Both the position numbers and the translations under genes were made by a program. Below, one piece after another: positions 8,041-15,579 of a stretch of DNA of 15,600 nucleotides. Source of the stretch: Pasteurellaceae bacterium (GTDB taxonomy: Bacteria > Pseudomonadota > Gammaproteobacteria > Enterobacterales > Pasteurellaceae); NCBI GenBank assembly GCA_900756875.1, contig CAAELW010000195.1:1-15600 (forward strand), in the 5' to 3' direction. The notes beneath the pieces are model-generated. The model had not been told where the DNA came from, made no database searches, and saw only the letters and a program-made list of their open reading frames with translations. Every line of letters starts with the position of its first letter. Positions within the stretch are counted from its first letter, which is position 1.

Positions 8041-8282
8041 CATACTCCTTTTGGGATTATGAAGATCCAACTGTGAACAAAAAAAGATCAAACGAAATTG
8101 GCACGAGAGAAAAGTGCGGTCAAATTTTTGTATGTTTTAAAATGGGTTTCGTTCGATAAAAGATGCCGAAGAAAGGTAAATTGATTACCAGCGAACTCTC
8201 GCTGATAAGAGGCGAGAGTCTAAAGCGATATTCGGTATCGACTATGACTGTCCAAAGTGTGTGTCCTTCTCGTTAAAAAATC
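8041..8282 (-). promoter_or_regulatory. structured 5' leader of corA (candidate riboregulator)
   Basis: This is most of the 313-bp gap between corA and yajG. If transcription starts near 8282, the leader is about 245 nt. Going toward corA it holds three hairpins: 8226-8230/8236-8240 (CGATA stem), 8195-8202/8212-8219 (8 bp, GCGAGAGT stem) and 8175-8179/8185-8189 (GGTAA stem). The five-base loop of the first (8231-8235) is complementary to 8166-8170, allowing a pseudoknot around the other two hairpins. There is no ATG in the leader except one overlapping the corA ribosome site. An uptake signal lies at 8112-8120. It does not resemble the M-box, mgtA or lysine riboswitch consensus as I know them. 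Folding was by eye only. Confidence 0.4.
8112..8120 (+). repeat. DNA uptake signal sequence
   Basis: Exact AAGTGCGGT followed by CAAATTTTTG, a full match to the extended consensus, in the corA leader region. Confidence 0.95.
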
Positions 8283-8345
8283 GGTCGAATGTTACGCTTG
8301 AAAGGCGTATTCGTCAAGTGATTATTGAAAAGGACACGGCACTTT
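8254..8345. other. long nested inverted repeat (hairpin) between corA and yajG
   Basis: Outer arms 8254-8268 and 8330-8345 pair over 15 positions with one bulged base and one wobble. Inside them, AATC (8279-8282) can pair with GATT (8320-8323), CGAA (8286-8289) with TTCG (8310-8313) and TACGC (8293-8297) with GCGTA (8305-8309). On the plus strand the outer stem is followed by five Ts (8343-8347), like a terminator. On the minus strand the inner hairpin is followed, 5 nt later, by six Ts (8280-8275), which could end the yajG transcript. The candidate corA promoter lies within the inner hairpin. Confidence 0.5.
8289..8317 (-). promoter_or_regulatory. candidate sigma70 promoter for corA
   Basis: On the minus strand TTGACG (8317-8312, 5 of 6 to the -35 consensus) and TAACAT (8294-8289, 4 of 6 to the -10 consensus) are separated by exactly 17 bp. 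This is the best promoter-like pair I saw in the gap. It predicts a start near 8282. Confidence 0.5.
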
Positions 8346-8349
8346 TTAA

Positions 8350-8949
8350 TTAATTGGTATATTGATTAATTGCGTTAGTAACTTCTTGATCTTGATAAAT
8401 ATTATTAACAATATCTTTGAAGGTTTCGCCTAACACTTTTTGAATTTCATCATTGCTCGCATTAAATGCGCCAGATTGTGAACGGGTTGCATTAAAGGTT
8501 TTGTTGTATTGTCCGCGTGGACCTTGCACATAAACCACCGCTTGAATTTTGCTGTTTAAGGTATAACGTAAATTACCTTGATCTACGTGAGTGTTGAATT
8601 CTTTTACATCAACAGTTACGCCAGCATTTGCATTATTAGCTTGTCCGATACGAAAGCCTTTGCTGACTAAATTTTGTTGCATCACTTGTTGGAAAAGTTG
8701 AGTAACGCTTGGTGATGCGTTTAATTTAATCAGCTCACCTGATTTAGTATAAGTTGCAATTTCTTGTTGTGGACGAGAATCGCGAGTATTGACGGTCACC
8801 ACTGCTGATTGGTTAATATTCATGGATGCAGTCGGTGATTGAGGGGTAAAAGTTAAGGTATTAGATTGCGCTTGGCAACCTGCTAAAAATAATGTCGCAG
8901 CGGCCAACGTCATTGTTGATAATGCTTTGATTTTGTTTGTTACTTTCAT
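8350..8949 (-). CDS. yajG: YajG family outer-membrane lipoprotein
   Basis: A 199-residue lipoprotein. The signal peptide [20 protein letters not shown] ends in lipobox LAGC, giving acylated Cys25. The mature start [14 protein letters not shown] and the phrase [17 protein letters not shown] fit the YajG family. The rest is a soluble periplasm-facing domain containing [15 protein letters not shown] and repeated Asn/Gln-rich stretches. Function is not established for the family. Residue 26 after the cysteine is Gln, not Asp, so outer-membrane sorting by Lol is expected. GAGGAA lies just upstream of the ATG. It is divergent from bolA with 84 bp between start codons; the same yajG/bolA divergence occurs in E. 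coli, which supports both names. Confidence 0.88.
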   Translation of the reverse strand: MKVTNKIKALSTMTLAAATLFLAGCQAQSNTLTFTPQSPTASMNINQSAVVTVNTRDSRPQQEIATYTKSGELIKLNASPSVTQLFQQVMQQNLVSKGFRIGQANNANAGVTVDVKEFNTHVDQGNLRYTLNSKIQAVVYVQGPRGQYNKTFNATRSQSGAFNASNDEIQKVLGETFKDIVNNIYQDQEVTNAINQYTN

Positions 8950-8976
8950 AATTTCCTCATTGAATTAGGTTAATTT

Positions 8977-9000
8977 GTGTTATTCTTACAAACTTAACAC
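8977..9000. promoter_or_regulatory. inverted repeat in the yajG-bolA divergent promoter region
   Basis: GTGTTA (8977-8982) and TAACAC (8995-9000) form a perfect 6-bp inverted repeat with a 12-bp spacer, centred between the two divergent starts. It has the geometry of a dimeric regulator site. No matching regulator is known to me, and clear -35/-10 pairs were not found on either strand. Confidence 0.3.
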
Positions 9001-9033
9001 TGAATGTATAGCAAAAAGTTAGGGAGTTTATTT

Positions 9034-9345
9034 ATGTCAAAACAGCAAGAATTATTAGAGAGAATTCAAGCCGAATTTCAACCGCACTTTGCCACCGTGG
9101 AAAATGAAAGCCATATGCATAGTTCCGGTCGAGGGGCTGATTCTCATTTCAAGTTAGTGATTGTCAGCGATGCTTTTGAAGGCATGCGCAAGGTGCAACG
9201 CCACCAAAAACTTTACCAACTTTTTGCCGATGATTTAAAAAATGGCATTCACGCATTAGCGCTTCATCTTTATACAAAAAGCGAATGGGAGAGCCTAGGT
9301 GAAGCATTTCCAAAATCACCAAACTGCCTTGGTGTTGGACAGTAA
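9034..9345 (+). CDS. bolA: BolA family transcriptional/iron-sulfur regulator
   Basis: A 103-residue protein aligned by eye along its length with E. coli BolA. The conserved parts are SHFKLVIVSDAFEGMRKVQRH (about 39-59) and HALALHLYTKSEW (about 75-87), the BolA signature. BolA is a small KH-like protein that pairs with monothiol glutaredoxin Grx4 through a [2Fe-2S] cluster and affects cell shape and biofilm genes. The start at 9034 is chosen because AGGGAG (9021-9026) is 7 nt upstream and MSKQQELLERI fits the family. An earlier in-frame ATG at 9004 has no ribosome site. An uptake signal at 9081-9089 is inside the gene. A strong terminator follows. Confidence 0.95.
   Translation: MSKQQELLERIQAEFQPHFATVENESHMHSSGRGADSHFKLVIVSDAFEGMRKVQRHQKLYQLFADDLKNGIHALALHLYTKSEWESLGEAFPKSPNCLGVGQ
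9081..9089 (-). repeat. DNA uptake signal sequence
   Basis: Exact ACCGCACTT near the start of bolA, encoding PHF. On the minus strand it is followed by TGAAATTCGG. Confidence 0.92.
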
Positions 9346-9380
9346 GTATTCCCTTACGTTCCCTATATTAGATTTTCATA

Positions 9381-9414
9381 AAGAGAGAAGGCGATAAGTG
9401 TTCTCTCTTTTTAT
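9381..9414 (+). terminator. rho-independent terminator of bolA
   Basis: AAGAGAGAA (9381-9389) pairs perfectly with TTCTCTCTT (9401-9409) around an 11-nt loop, and the stem runs into a T-rich tail (TTTTTATTTTG). It lies 36 bp after the bolA stop and separates bolA from the nqr operon. Confidence 0.88.
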
Positions 9415-9460
9415 TTTGATGGAGATTTATTTTGCTCCAGATAAATATCCGTCTAAAAAG

Positions 9461-9479
9461 TTCACAAATATTTCACAAA
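9461..9479 (+). promoter_or_regulatory. direct repeat upstream of the nqr promoter, possible ArcA-type site
   Basis: TTCACAAA occurs at 9461-9468 and again at 9472-9479, exactly 11 bp apart, about one helical turn. It lies just upstream of the candidate -35 box (9495). ArcA binds direct repeats spaced 11 bp, so an oxygen-responsive site is possible, but the repeat differs from the usual GTTAA core. Confidence 0.3.
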
Positions 9480-9494
9480 AAATGGGGCTTAAAG

Positions 9495-9523
9495 TGGAAT
9501 AAAAGCCCAATTTCCGATAGAAT
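9495..9523 (+). promoter_or_regulatory. candidate nqr operon promoter
   Basis: TAGAAT (9518-9523) matches the -10 consensus at 5 of 6. TGGAAT (9495-9500), 17 bp upstream, is a weak -35 (3 of 6), which would fit an activated promoter. The implied start is near 9530, leaving a leader of about 209 nt before nqrA. Confidence 0.4.
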
Positions 9524-9614
9524 GAGACGCTTTTAATTTTCGAATTTCAATTTCTGGATGTGTAAGTCATTTTTTACTTGTCGAGAAATAAAACAGATTT
9601 GAGTTTTTAAATTT

Positions 9615-9638
9615 ATGTGTCAGTTAATAATGCTTTGA
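9615..9638 (+). other. possible seven-codon leader ORF ahead of nqrA
   Basis: ATG TGT CAG TTA ATA ATG CTT TGA encodes MCQLIML. The stop ends on the first base of the arm 9638-9643, which pairs with 9669-9674. The ribosome site is poor (only GAG at 9601-9603, about 11 nt upstream), so translation is uncertain. Confidence 0.2.
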
Positions 9639-9713
9639 TCTCGAAGTGTTTTCTGTCACGCTCAATCGCGAGATTGCTCTTAAGGCATATGCTTTGATTG
9701 CAATCGTGTTTTT
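9638..9713 (+). promoter_or_regulatory. attenuator-like alternative hairpins in the nqrA leader
   Basis: Three pairings compete for the same bases: ATCTCG (9638-9643) with CGAGAT (9669-9674); CAATC (9663-9667) with GATTG (9672-9676) around a GCGA loop; and GATTGC (9672-9677) with GCAATC (9700-9705). The last encloses a second hairpin (9682-9695) and is followed by GTG then five Ts (9709-9713), so it resembles a terminator just ahead of nqrA (ATG 9739). The rest of the 393-bp bolA-nqrA gap holds the bolA terminator, the candidate promoter and AT-rich DNA. Confidence 0.35.
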
Positions 9714-9738
9714 AACCTAGAAAAGTAGTGCAAACAGT

Positions 9739-11082
9739 ATGATTACAATCAAAAAAGGCTTGGATCTTCCTATTGCAGGAAAACCAGCACAAGTAATCCA
9801 TAGCGGTAACGCTGTGAATCAGGTTGCGATTCTTGGTGAAGAGTATGTGGGTATGCGTCCTTCTATGAAGGTACGCGAAGGCGATGTCGTGAAAAAAGGC
9901 CAAGTGCTTTTTGAAGACAAGAAAAACCCTGGAGTGGTTTTCACAGCCCCTGCGAGTGGTACTATCACTGTAATTAATCGTGGCGAAAAACGTGTATTAC
10001 AATCTGTGGTCATTGATGTGCAAGGTAACGATCAAGTTACTTTCGCTAAATATAACGCAGGTGAGCTCAATACGCTTTCTTCTGAACAAGTTAAACAAAA
10101 CCTCGTTGAATCCGGTTTGTGGACAGCGTTCCGCACTCGTCCGTTCAGCAAAGTGCCTGCCTTAGATGCAGAACCTTCTTCTCTGTTTGTAAATGCGATG
10201 GATACCAATCCTTTAGCGGCAAATCCAGAGGTGGTGTTAAAAGAGCATTGGCAAGATTTTATTGACGGTTTAACAGCATTAAGTCGTCTATTCCCAAATA
10301 AACCATTAAATCTATGTAAAGCGGGTGATAGCAATATCCCGACCGTGGATTTACCTAACCTAAAAGTACATGATTTTGGTGGTGTTCATCCTGCTGGTTT
10401 AGTGGGTACTCATATTCACTTTATCGATCCGGTTGGTGTGAATAAAACTGTATGGCACATCAATTACCAAGATGTGATTGCTGTCGGTAAATTATTTACC
10501 ACGGGCGAACTTTATGTAGAACGCATTGTTTCTCTTGCGGGTCCGCAAGTGAAAGAGCCTCGTTTAGTTCGTACCGTAATCGGTGCTAACCTTTTTCAAT
10601 TAACGGCAGGTGAATTGAAAGACGGTAATAACCGTGTGATTTCTGGTTCTGTGCTTTGTGGTCAAACAGCAAAAGATGCTCATGATTATTTAGGTCGTTA
10701 TGCATTACAAGTTTCTGTGATAGCAGAAGGTAATGAGAAAGAGTTCTTAGGCTGGATCACACCACAATCGAACAAATATTCGATTACCCGTACTGTATTA
10801 GGTCACTTTGGTAAAAAATTATTTAACTTCACTACTGCAGAAAATGGTGGTGAGCGTGCAATGGTACCAATCGGTAGCTATGAGCGCGTGATGCCGTTGG
10901 ATATTTTACCGACATTATTATTACGTGATTTAATCGTGGGCGATACTGATGGCGCGCAAGCGTTAGGTTGTCTTGAATTAGATGAAGAAGACTTAGCGTT
11001 ATGTTCTTTCGTTTGCCCGGGCAAATATGAATACGGTTCAATCTTGCGTCAAGTATTAGATAAGATTGAGAAGGAAGGTTAA
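9739..11082 (+). CDS. nqrA: Na+-translocating NADH:ubiquinone reductase subunit A
   Basis: A 447-residue soluble subunit on the cytoplasmic face of Na+-NQR, associated with the quinone end of the complex. The opening [20 protein letters not shown] and the segments [17 protein letters not shown] (34-50), [18 protein letters not shown] and [14 protein letters not shown] agree with Haemophilus NqrA throughout, and the usual C-terminus [22 protein letters not shown] is intact. No membrane segment or bound prosthetic group is expected. It is the first gene of the operon; nqrB begins 2 bp after the stop. The ATG has only a weak Shine-Dalgarno sequence (GAAAAGTAG is upstream), unlike the strong sites inside the operon, so the leader may limit translation. 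Confidence 0.98.
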   Translation: MITIKKGLDLPIAGKPAQVIHSGNAVNQVAILGEEYVGMRPSMKVREGDVVKKGQVLFEDKKNPGVVFTAPASGTITVINRGEKRVLQSVVIDVQGNDQVTFAKYNAGELNTLSSEQVKQNLVESGLWTAFRTRPFSKVPALDAEPSSLFVNAMDTNPLAANPEVVLKEHWQDFIDGLTALSRLFPNKPLNLCKAGDSNIPTVDLPNLKVHDFGGVHPAGLVGTHIHFIDPVGVNKTVWHINYQDVIAVGKLFTTGELYVERIVSLAGPQVKEPRLVRTVIGANLFQLTAGELKDGNNRVISGSVLCGQTAKDAHDYLGRYALQVSVIAEGNEKEFLGWITPQSNKYSITRTVLGHFGKKLFNFTTAENGGERAMVPIGSYERVMPLDILPTLLLRDLIVGDTDGAQALGCLELDEEDLALCSFVCPGKYEYGSILRQVLDKIEKEG

Positions 11083-11084
11083 AA

Positions 11085-12320
11085 ATGGGTTTAAAAAATC
11101 TTTTTGAAAAAATGGAACCCGCGTTTTTACCAGGTGGTAAATACAGCAAGCTTTATCCGGTCTTTGAATCGATTTATACCTTGCTTTATACACCAGGTAC
11201 GGTAACGCACAAAAACACACACGTTCGTGATGCGTTAGACTCAAAACGTATGATGATTACGGTTTTCCTTGCGTTGTTCCCTGCGATTTTCTACGGGATG
11301 TACAATGTGGGTAACCAAGCTATCCCCGCTCTAAATCAATTAGGCAATTTAGATCAATTAATTGCTAACGATTGGCACTATGCACTCGCAAGTTCATTAG
11401 GTTTAGATTTAACCAATAATGCAACTTGGGGCTCAAAAATGGCGTTAGGGGCGATCTTCTTCTTACCAATTTACTTAGTGGTATTCACCGTTTGTACAAT
11501 TTGGGAATTATTATTCTCAGTGGTGCGTGGTCATGAAGTAAATGAAGGGATGTTCGTTTCAACCATTTTATTTGCGTTAATCGTTCCACCAACATTACCA
11601 TTATGGCAAGCGGCACTTGGTATCAGTTTTGGTATCGTGGTAGCGAAAGAAATCTTCGGTGGTGTTGGTCGTAACTTTATGAACCCAGCACTTGCTGGTC
11701 GTGCATTCTTATTCTTCGCTTATCCGGCGCAAATTTCCGGTGACTTAGTATGGACTGCAGCAGATGGTTTCTCAGGCGCAACCGCACTTTCACAATGGTC
11801 TCAAGGTGGTCAAGCCGCATTACAACACACTGTAACCGGTCAACCTATTACTTGGATGGATGCATTCATCGGTAATATCCCTGGTTCAATGGGTGAGGTT
11901 TCAACCCTTGCATTATTAATCGGTGGCGCAGTGATTGTATTCACTCGAATTGCTTCTTGGCGCATTATGGCTGGTGTCATGATCGGTATGATTGGTACAG
12001 CAACCTTATTCAACTTAATCGGTTCTGATTCTAACCAAATGTTCTCAATGCCGTGGCATTGGCACTTTGTATTAGGTGGTTTTGCACTTGGTATGATCTT
12101 CATGGCTACAGACCCTGTATCCGCTTCATTTACCAATACCGGTAAATGGTGGTACGGTGCGTTAATTGGTGTGATGGCTGTATTAATTCGTACAGTGAAC
12201 CCAGCTTATCCAGAAGGGATGATGTTAGCGATTTTATTTGCAAACTTATTTGCACCAATTTTCGACTACATCGTGGTTCAAGCAAATATCAAACGTCGGA
12301 GAGCAAGAACAAATGGCTAA
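11085..12320 (+). CDS. nqrB: Na+-translocating NADH:ubiquinone reductase subunit B
   Basis: A 411-residue integral membrane subunit, related to RnfD, with about ten hydrophobic segments (among them about 57-75, 120-146, 155-172, 272-288, 294-312, 325-341, 357-371 and 380-398). It holds a covalent FMN. The flavinylation motif DGFSGAT (227-233) gives Thr233 as the FMN-bearing residue, set by comparison with the known threonine in Vibrio NqrB. The conserved [13 protein letters not shown] (196-208) and [19 protein letters not shown] (340-358) are present. Electrons pass through it toward ubiquinone while Na+ is moved. AAGGAAGG lies 7 nt before the ATG. The end overlaps nqrC by 8 bp. One uptake signal (11781-11789) lies inside the gene. 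Confidence 0.98.
   Translation: MGLKNLFEKMEPAFLPGGKYSKLYPVFESIYTLLYTPGTVTHKNTHVRDALDSKRMMITVFLALFPAIFYGMYNVGNQAIPALNQLGNLDQLIANDWHYALASSLGLDLTNNATWGSKMALGAIFFLPIYLVVFTVCTIWELLFSVVRGHEVNEGMFVSTILFALIVPPTLPLWQAALGISFGIVVAKEIFGGVGRNFMNPALAGRAFLFFAYPAQISGDLVWTAADGFSGATALSQWSQGGQAALQHTVTGQPITWMDAFIGNIPGSMGEVSTLALLIGGAVIVFTRIASWRIMAGVMIGMIGTATLFNLIGSDSNQMFSMPWHWHFVLGGFALGMIFMATDPVSASFTNTGKWWYGALIGVMAVLIRTVNPAYPEGMMLAILFANLFAPIFDYIVVQANIKRRRARTNG
11781..11789 (-). repeat. DNA uptake signal sequence
   Basis: Exact ACCGCACTT inside nqrB, encoding TAL just after the GA of the flavinylation motif: its first codon is the FMN-bearing Thr233. It is the only exact copy in the nqr operon. Confidence 0.9.
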
Positions 12321-13104
12321 ATTTAATAAAGATAGCGTTAGCGGTACAGTTACCGTTGTTGTGTTGCTAAGTTTAGTGTGTTCTATCGTGGTTTCTGGTG
12401 CTGCAGTAGCATTAAAATCCAAACAAGATGAACAAAAAGCACTCGACGTTCAACGTAACATTTTAACTGTTGCTGGCTTAATGAAAGAAGATAATGCATC
12501 AGTAATTAAAGACACTTACAACAAATTTATTGAACCACGTTTAGTTGATTTGCAAAGTGGTGATTACGTTCAAGCTTCAGTAGAAGAAATTAATAAATTT
12601 GAACCTAAAGATGCTGTTAAAGATCCTGCAAAAAGCCAGGCTATCCCAGCTGAGGCCGATAAAGCTGGAATTAAGGTTCGTGCAAACCAAGCGCGTGTTT
12701 ATCTTGTAAAAGATGAACAAGGCAATGTAACCCAAGTGGTATTACCAATGTATGGCCGCGGTTTATGGTCAACCATGTATGGTTTTGTTTCTGTAGCACC
12801 AGATGCAAATACCATCAAAGGGATTACTTACTATGATCAAGGTGAAACAGCCGGTCTTGGTGGTGAAATTGCGAACCCGCGTTGGCAAGCTCAGTTCGTG
12901 GATAAAAAATTATTCGATGAACAAGGTAACCAAAAATTCAAAATCTACAAAGGTAGCTCTGCTGCAGATAAAGAGCACGGTGTAGATGGTTTATCAGGTG
13001 CAACTTTAACCAGTAATGGTGTTCAAGGTTCATTTGATTATTGGTTCAGCCAAAATGGCTTTGGTCCATTCTTAGCGAAATTTAAAGCAGGAGAAATCAA
13101 ATAA
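12313..13104 (+). CDS. nqrC: Na+-translocating NADH:ubiquinone reductase subunit C
   Basis: A 263-residue subunit anchored by one N-terminal membrane helix (about 12-34) with a periplasmic FMN-binding domain (RnfG/NqrC type). The flavinylation motif DGLSGAT (225-231) gives Thr231 as the covalent FMN site, filled by the ApbE flavin transferase. Conserved [15 protein letters not shown] (147-161) and [15 protein letters not shown] (177-191) are present. The start at 12313 is preferred: MAKFNKDSV matches the family, GGAG (12298-12301) is 11 nt upstream, and the longer in-frame start at 12238 would lie deep inside nqrB. The protein is about 6-19 residues longer than the Vibrio and H. influenzae forms I recall, with a charged stretch around 90-110. 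The stop overlaps nqrD by one base. Confidence 0.97.
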   Translation: MAKFNKDSVSGTVTVVVLLSLVCSIVVSGAAVALKSKQDEQKALDVQRNILTVAGLMKEDNASVIKDTYNKFIEPRLVDLQSGDYVQASVEEINKFEPKDAVKDPAKSQAIPAEADKAGIKVRANQARVYLVKDEQGNVTQVVLPMYGRGLWSTMYGFVSVAPDANTIKGITYYDQGETAGLGGEIANPRWQAQFVDKKLFDEQGNQKFKIYKGSSAADKEHGVDGLSGATLTSNGVQGSFDYWFSQNGFGPFLAKFKAGEIK

Positions 13105-13733
13105 TGGCTGATGCAAAAGTAAACTTAAAAGGTCTTTTATTCGATCCTATTGTTAAAAATAACCCGATTGCCTTGCAAATTTTGGGTATCTGTTCTGCAT
13201 TAGCAGTAACGACCCAATTACAAACTGCGATCGTTATGGCGATTGCGGTAAGTTTGGTAACCGGTTTCTCCAGTTTGTTCATTTCATTGATTCGTAACTA
13301 TATTCCAAATAGTATCCGTATCATTGTGCAACTGGCGATTATCGCATCTTTAGTAATCTTGGTTGACCAAGTATTAAAAGCTTATGCTTATGGTTTATCT
13401 AAACAGCTTTCTGTATTCGTTGGCCTTATCATTACAAACTGTATCGTAATGGGCCGTGCAGAAGCGTTTGCGATGAAATCACCACCATTAGAAAGCTTTG
13501 TTGATGGTATCGGTAACGGTTTAGGTTATGGTGCGATCTTATTAATTGTCGCCACATTACGTGAATTAATCGGTTCTGGTCGTTTATTTGGTTTCCCTGT
13601 ATTCCAAACTATTCAAGACGGCGGTTGGTATCAACCAAACGGTTTATTCCTTCTTGCACCAAGTGCGTTCTTTATCATCGGCTTCGTTATTTGGGGCTTA
13701 AGAACGTGGAAACCTGAGCAACAGGAGAAATAA
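13104..13733 (+). CDS. nqrD: Na+-translocating NADH:ubiquinone reductase subunit D
   Basis: A 209-residue membrane protein of the NqrD/RnfE family with about six hydrophobic segments. Cys30 ([10 protein letters not shown]) and Cys113 ([15 protein letters not shown]) sit where NqrD supplies two of the four cysteines of the iron centre buried between NqrD and NqrE. That centre carries electrons across the membrane. [25 protein letters not shown] is the conserved family loop. The ATG shares its A with the nqrC stop (TAATG at 13102-13106), and the site AGGAG lies at the end of nqrC. nqrE starts 3 bp after its stop. Confidence 0.98.
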   Translation: MADAKVNLKGLLFDPIVKNNPIALQILGICSALAVTTQLQTAIVMAIAVSLVTGFSSLFISLIRNYIPNSIRIIVQLAIIASLVILVDQVLKAYAYGLSKQLSVFVGLIITNCIVMGRAEAFAMKSPPLESFVDGIGNGLGYGAILLIVATLRELIGSGRLFGFPVFQTIQDGGWYQPNGLFLLAPSAFFIIGFVIWGLRTWKPEQQEK

Positions 13734-13736
13734 TCA

Positions 13737-14333
13737 ATGGAACATTATATTAGCCTATTCGTGAAGGCGATCTTCATTGAAAACATGGCGCTCTCTTTCT
13801 TCTTAGGGATGTGTACTTTCCTTGCAGTTTCTAAGAAAGTTTCTACGGCGTTTGGCCTTGGTGTTGCGGTAACAGTGGTACTTGGTATTGCGGTGCCAGC
13901 GAACCAATTTGTATACGAACACGTATTAAAAGATGGCGCATTGGTAGAAGGTGTAAGCCTTGAGTTTTTAAACTTTATTACCTTTATCGGGATTATTGCG
14001 GGTCTTGTTCAATTACTTGAAATGACTTTAGATAAATTCTTCCCAGCACTTTATAACGCATTAGGTATCTTCCTTCCACTTATCGCCGTAAACTGCGCGA
14101 TCTTTGGTGGTGTATCTTTTGCGGTACAACGTGAATACACTTTTGCAGAATCTGCAGTTTATGGTGTGGGTGCAGGGTTAGGTTGGATGTTAGCAATCGT
14201 TGCACTTGCTGGCTTAACCGAAAAAATGAAATATGCCGATGTACCGGCAGGCTTAAAAGGATTAGGGATTACCTTTATTACTGCTGGCTTGATGGCGCTT
14301 GGCTTTATGTCATTCTCTGGAATTCAGTTATAA
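13737..14333 (+). CDS. nqrE: Na+-translocating NADH:ubiquinone reductase subunit E
   Basis: A 198-residue membrane protein of the NqrE/RnfA family, topologically the mirror partner of NqrD. Cys26 ([14 protein letters not shown]) and Cys120 ([12 protein letters not shown]) are in the same positions as in the Vibrio protein and, with NqrD Cys30 and Cys113, complete the four ligands of the membrane iron centre. Hydrophobic segments lie near 10-30, 38-54, 78-96, 108-126, 137-157 and 175-194. CAGGAGAAATAATCA precedes the ATG and provides the ribosome site, overlapping the end of nqrD. Confidence 0.98.
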   Translation: MEHYISLFVKAIFIENMALSFFLGMCTFLAVSKKVSTAFGLGVAVTVVLGIAVPANQFVYEHVLKDGALVEGVSLEFLNFITFIGIIAGLVQLLEMTLDKFFPALYNALGIFLPLIAVNCAIFGGVSFAVQREYTFAESAVYGVGAGLGWMLAIVALAGLTEKMKYADVPAGLKGLGITFITAGLMALGFMSFSGIQL

Positions 14334-14343
14334 GGAGGCATAA

Positions 14344-15579
14344 ATGAGCGAATCTTCAATTTTATTATTAGGTGTTGCAGCATTTACGGTTATCCTTTTA
14401 GTGCTCGTTGCGATTATTTTATTCGCTAAATCAAAATTAGTGGATTCTGGTGATATCACCATTTCTATTAATGACGATCCTGAAAAAGCAATCACCTTAC
14501 CAGCTGGTGGCAAATTACTTGGTGCATTAGCAAGTAAAGGTATTTTCGTTTCTTCTGCTTGTGGTGGCGGTGGCTCTTGTGGCCAATGTATTGTGAAAGT
14601 GAAAAGGGGTGGTGGTGAAATTCTTCCAACTGAACTTTCTCATATTAATAAACGTGAAGCAAAAGAAGGTTATCGTTTAGCTTGCCAAGTGAATGTAAAA
14701 GGCAATATGGACGTTGAACTTCCAGAAGAAATCTTCGGCGTGAAAAAATGGGAATGTACTGTTATTTCTAATGATAACAAAGCCACCTTCATCAAAGAGC
14801 TTAAATTAGCGATTCCTGAAGGTGAAGAAGTGCCTTTCCGTGCCGGTGGTTATATCCAAATCGAAGCCGATCCGCATACGGTTTACTATAAAGATTTTGA
14901 TATTCCAGAAGAATACCATGAAGATTGGGATAAATACGATTTATGGCGTTATGTGTCTAAAGTGGACGAGCATATTATCCGTGCTTACTCTATGGCATCA
15001 TACCCAGAAGAGAAAGGTATCATTATGCTTAACGTGCGTATTGCAACGCCTCCACCACGTCAACCTGATGCACCTCCAGGTCAAATGTCTTCTTACATTT
15101 GGTCATTAAAACCAGGTGATAAAGTGACAATTTCTGGCCCATTCGGTGAATTCTTCGCGAAAGAAACCGATAATGAGATGGTTTTCATCGGTGGTGGTGC
15201 GGGTATGGCACCAATGCGTTCTCATATCTTTGACCAATTAAAACGTTTACACTCTAAACGTAAAATGTCATTTTGGTATGGTGCACGTTCTAAACGTGAA
15301 ATGTTCTATGTGGAAGATTTTGATCAGCTTCAAGCAGAAAATCCAAACTTTACATGGCACGTGGCATTATCTGATCCGTTACCGGAAGATAATTGGACTG
15401 GTTACACCGGCTTTATTCACAACGTACTTTATGAAAACTATTTGAAAAATCATGAAGCACCAGAAGATTGTGAATACTACATGTGTGGACCTCCGGTAAT
15501 GAACGCTGCGGTAATCAAAATGTTGAAAGACCTCGGTGTTGAAGATGAAAACATCTTATTAGATGACTTCGGTGGTTGA
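14344..15579 (+). CDS. nqrF: Na+-translocating NADH:ubiquinone reductase subunit F
   Basis: A 411-residue electron-input subunit that oxidises NADH. One N-terminal membrane helix (about 5-28) is followed by a ferredoxin-like domain with Cys73, Cys79, Cys82 and Cys114 as 2Fe-2S ligands ([12 protein letters not shown] and RLACQ). The FAD domain has RAYSMASYP (213-221). The NADH domain has [13 protein letters not shown] (281-293), YYMCGPPVM (378-386) and the C-terminal DDFGG (407-411), typical of ferredoxin-NADP reductase relatives. Electrons go from NADH to FAD to 2Fe-2S and on to the NqrD/E centre. The spacing to nqrE is 10 bp and contains a perfect AAGGAGG (14332-14338). It is the last nqr gene; no clear terminator is seen in the 21 bp left. 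Confidence 0.98.
   Translation: MSESSILLLGVAAFTVILLVLVAIILFAKSKLVDSGDITISINDDPEKAITLPAGGKLLGALASKGIFVSSACGGGGSCGQCIVKVKRGGGEILPTELSHINKREAKEGYRLACQVNVKGNMDVELPEEIFGVKKWECTVISNDNKATFIKELKLAIPEGEEVPFRAGGYIQIEADPHTVYYKDFDIPEEYHEDWDKYDLWRYVSKVDEHIIRAYSMASYPEEKGIIMLNVRIATPPPRQPDAPPGQMSSYIWSLKPGDKVTISGPFGEFFAKETDNEMVFIGGGAGMAPMRSHIFDQLKRLHSKRKMSFWYGARSKREMFYVEDFDQLQAENPNFTWHVALSDPLPEDNWTGYTGFIHNVLYENYLKNHEAPEDCEYYMCGPPVMNAAVIKMLKDLGVEDENILLDDFGG

Noticed and set aside
8029..8043. Leader peptide MTND overlapping the corA start
   Set aside because: Its ATG (8043) is only one base from AAGGAG, too close for initiation; the site serves ATG 8036.
8041..8282. Known Mg2+ or lysine riboswitch ahead of corA
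   Set aside because: The conserved cores of the M-box and lysine riboswitch are not visible, nor is an mgtL-like peptide; only generic hairpins are seen.
8334..8345. Uptake signal at ACGGCACTT
   Set aside because: One mismatch in the GC core; it is better explained as the 3' arm of the long hairpin.
9004..9033. Longer bolA starting at ATG 9004
   Set aside because: No ribosome site precedes 9004, while AGGGAG is well placed for ATG 9034 and the extra residues do not fit the BolA family.
12238..12312. Longer nqrC starting at ATG 12238
   Set aside because: The extra 25 residues lie inside nqrB in another frame and do not resemble Nqr[10 protein letters not shown] at 12313 is the family start with GGAG upstream.
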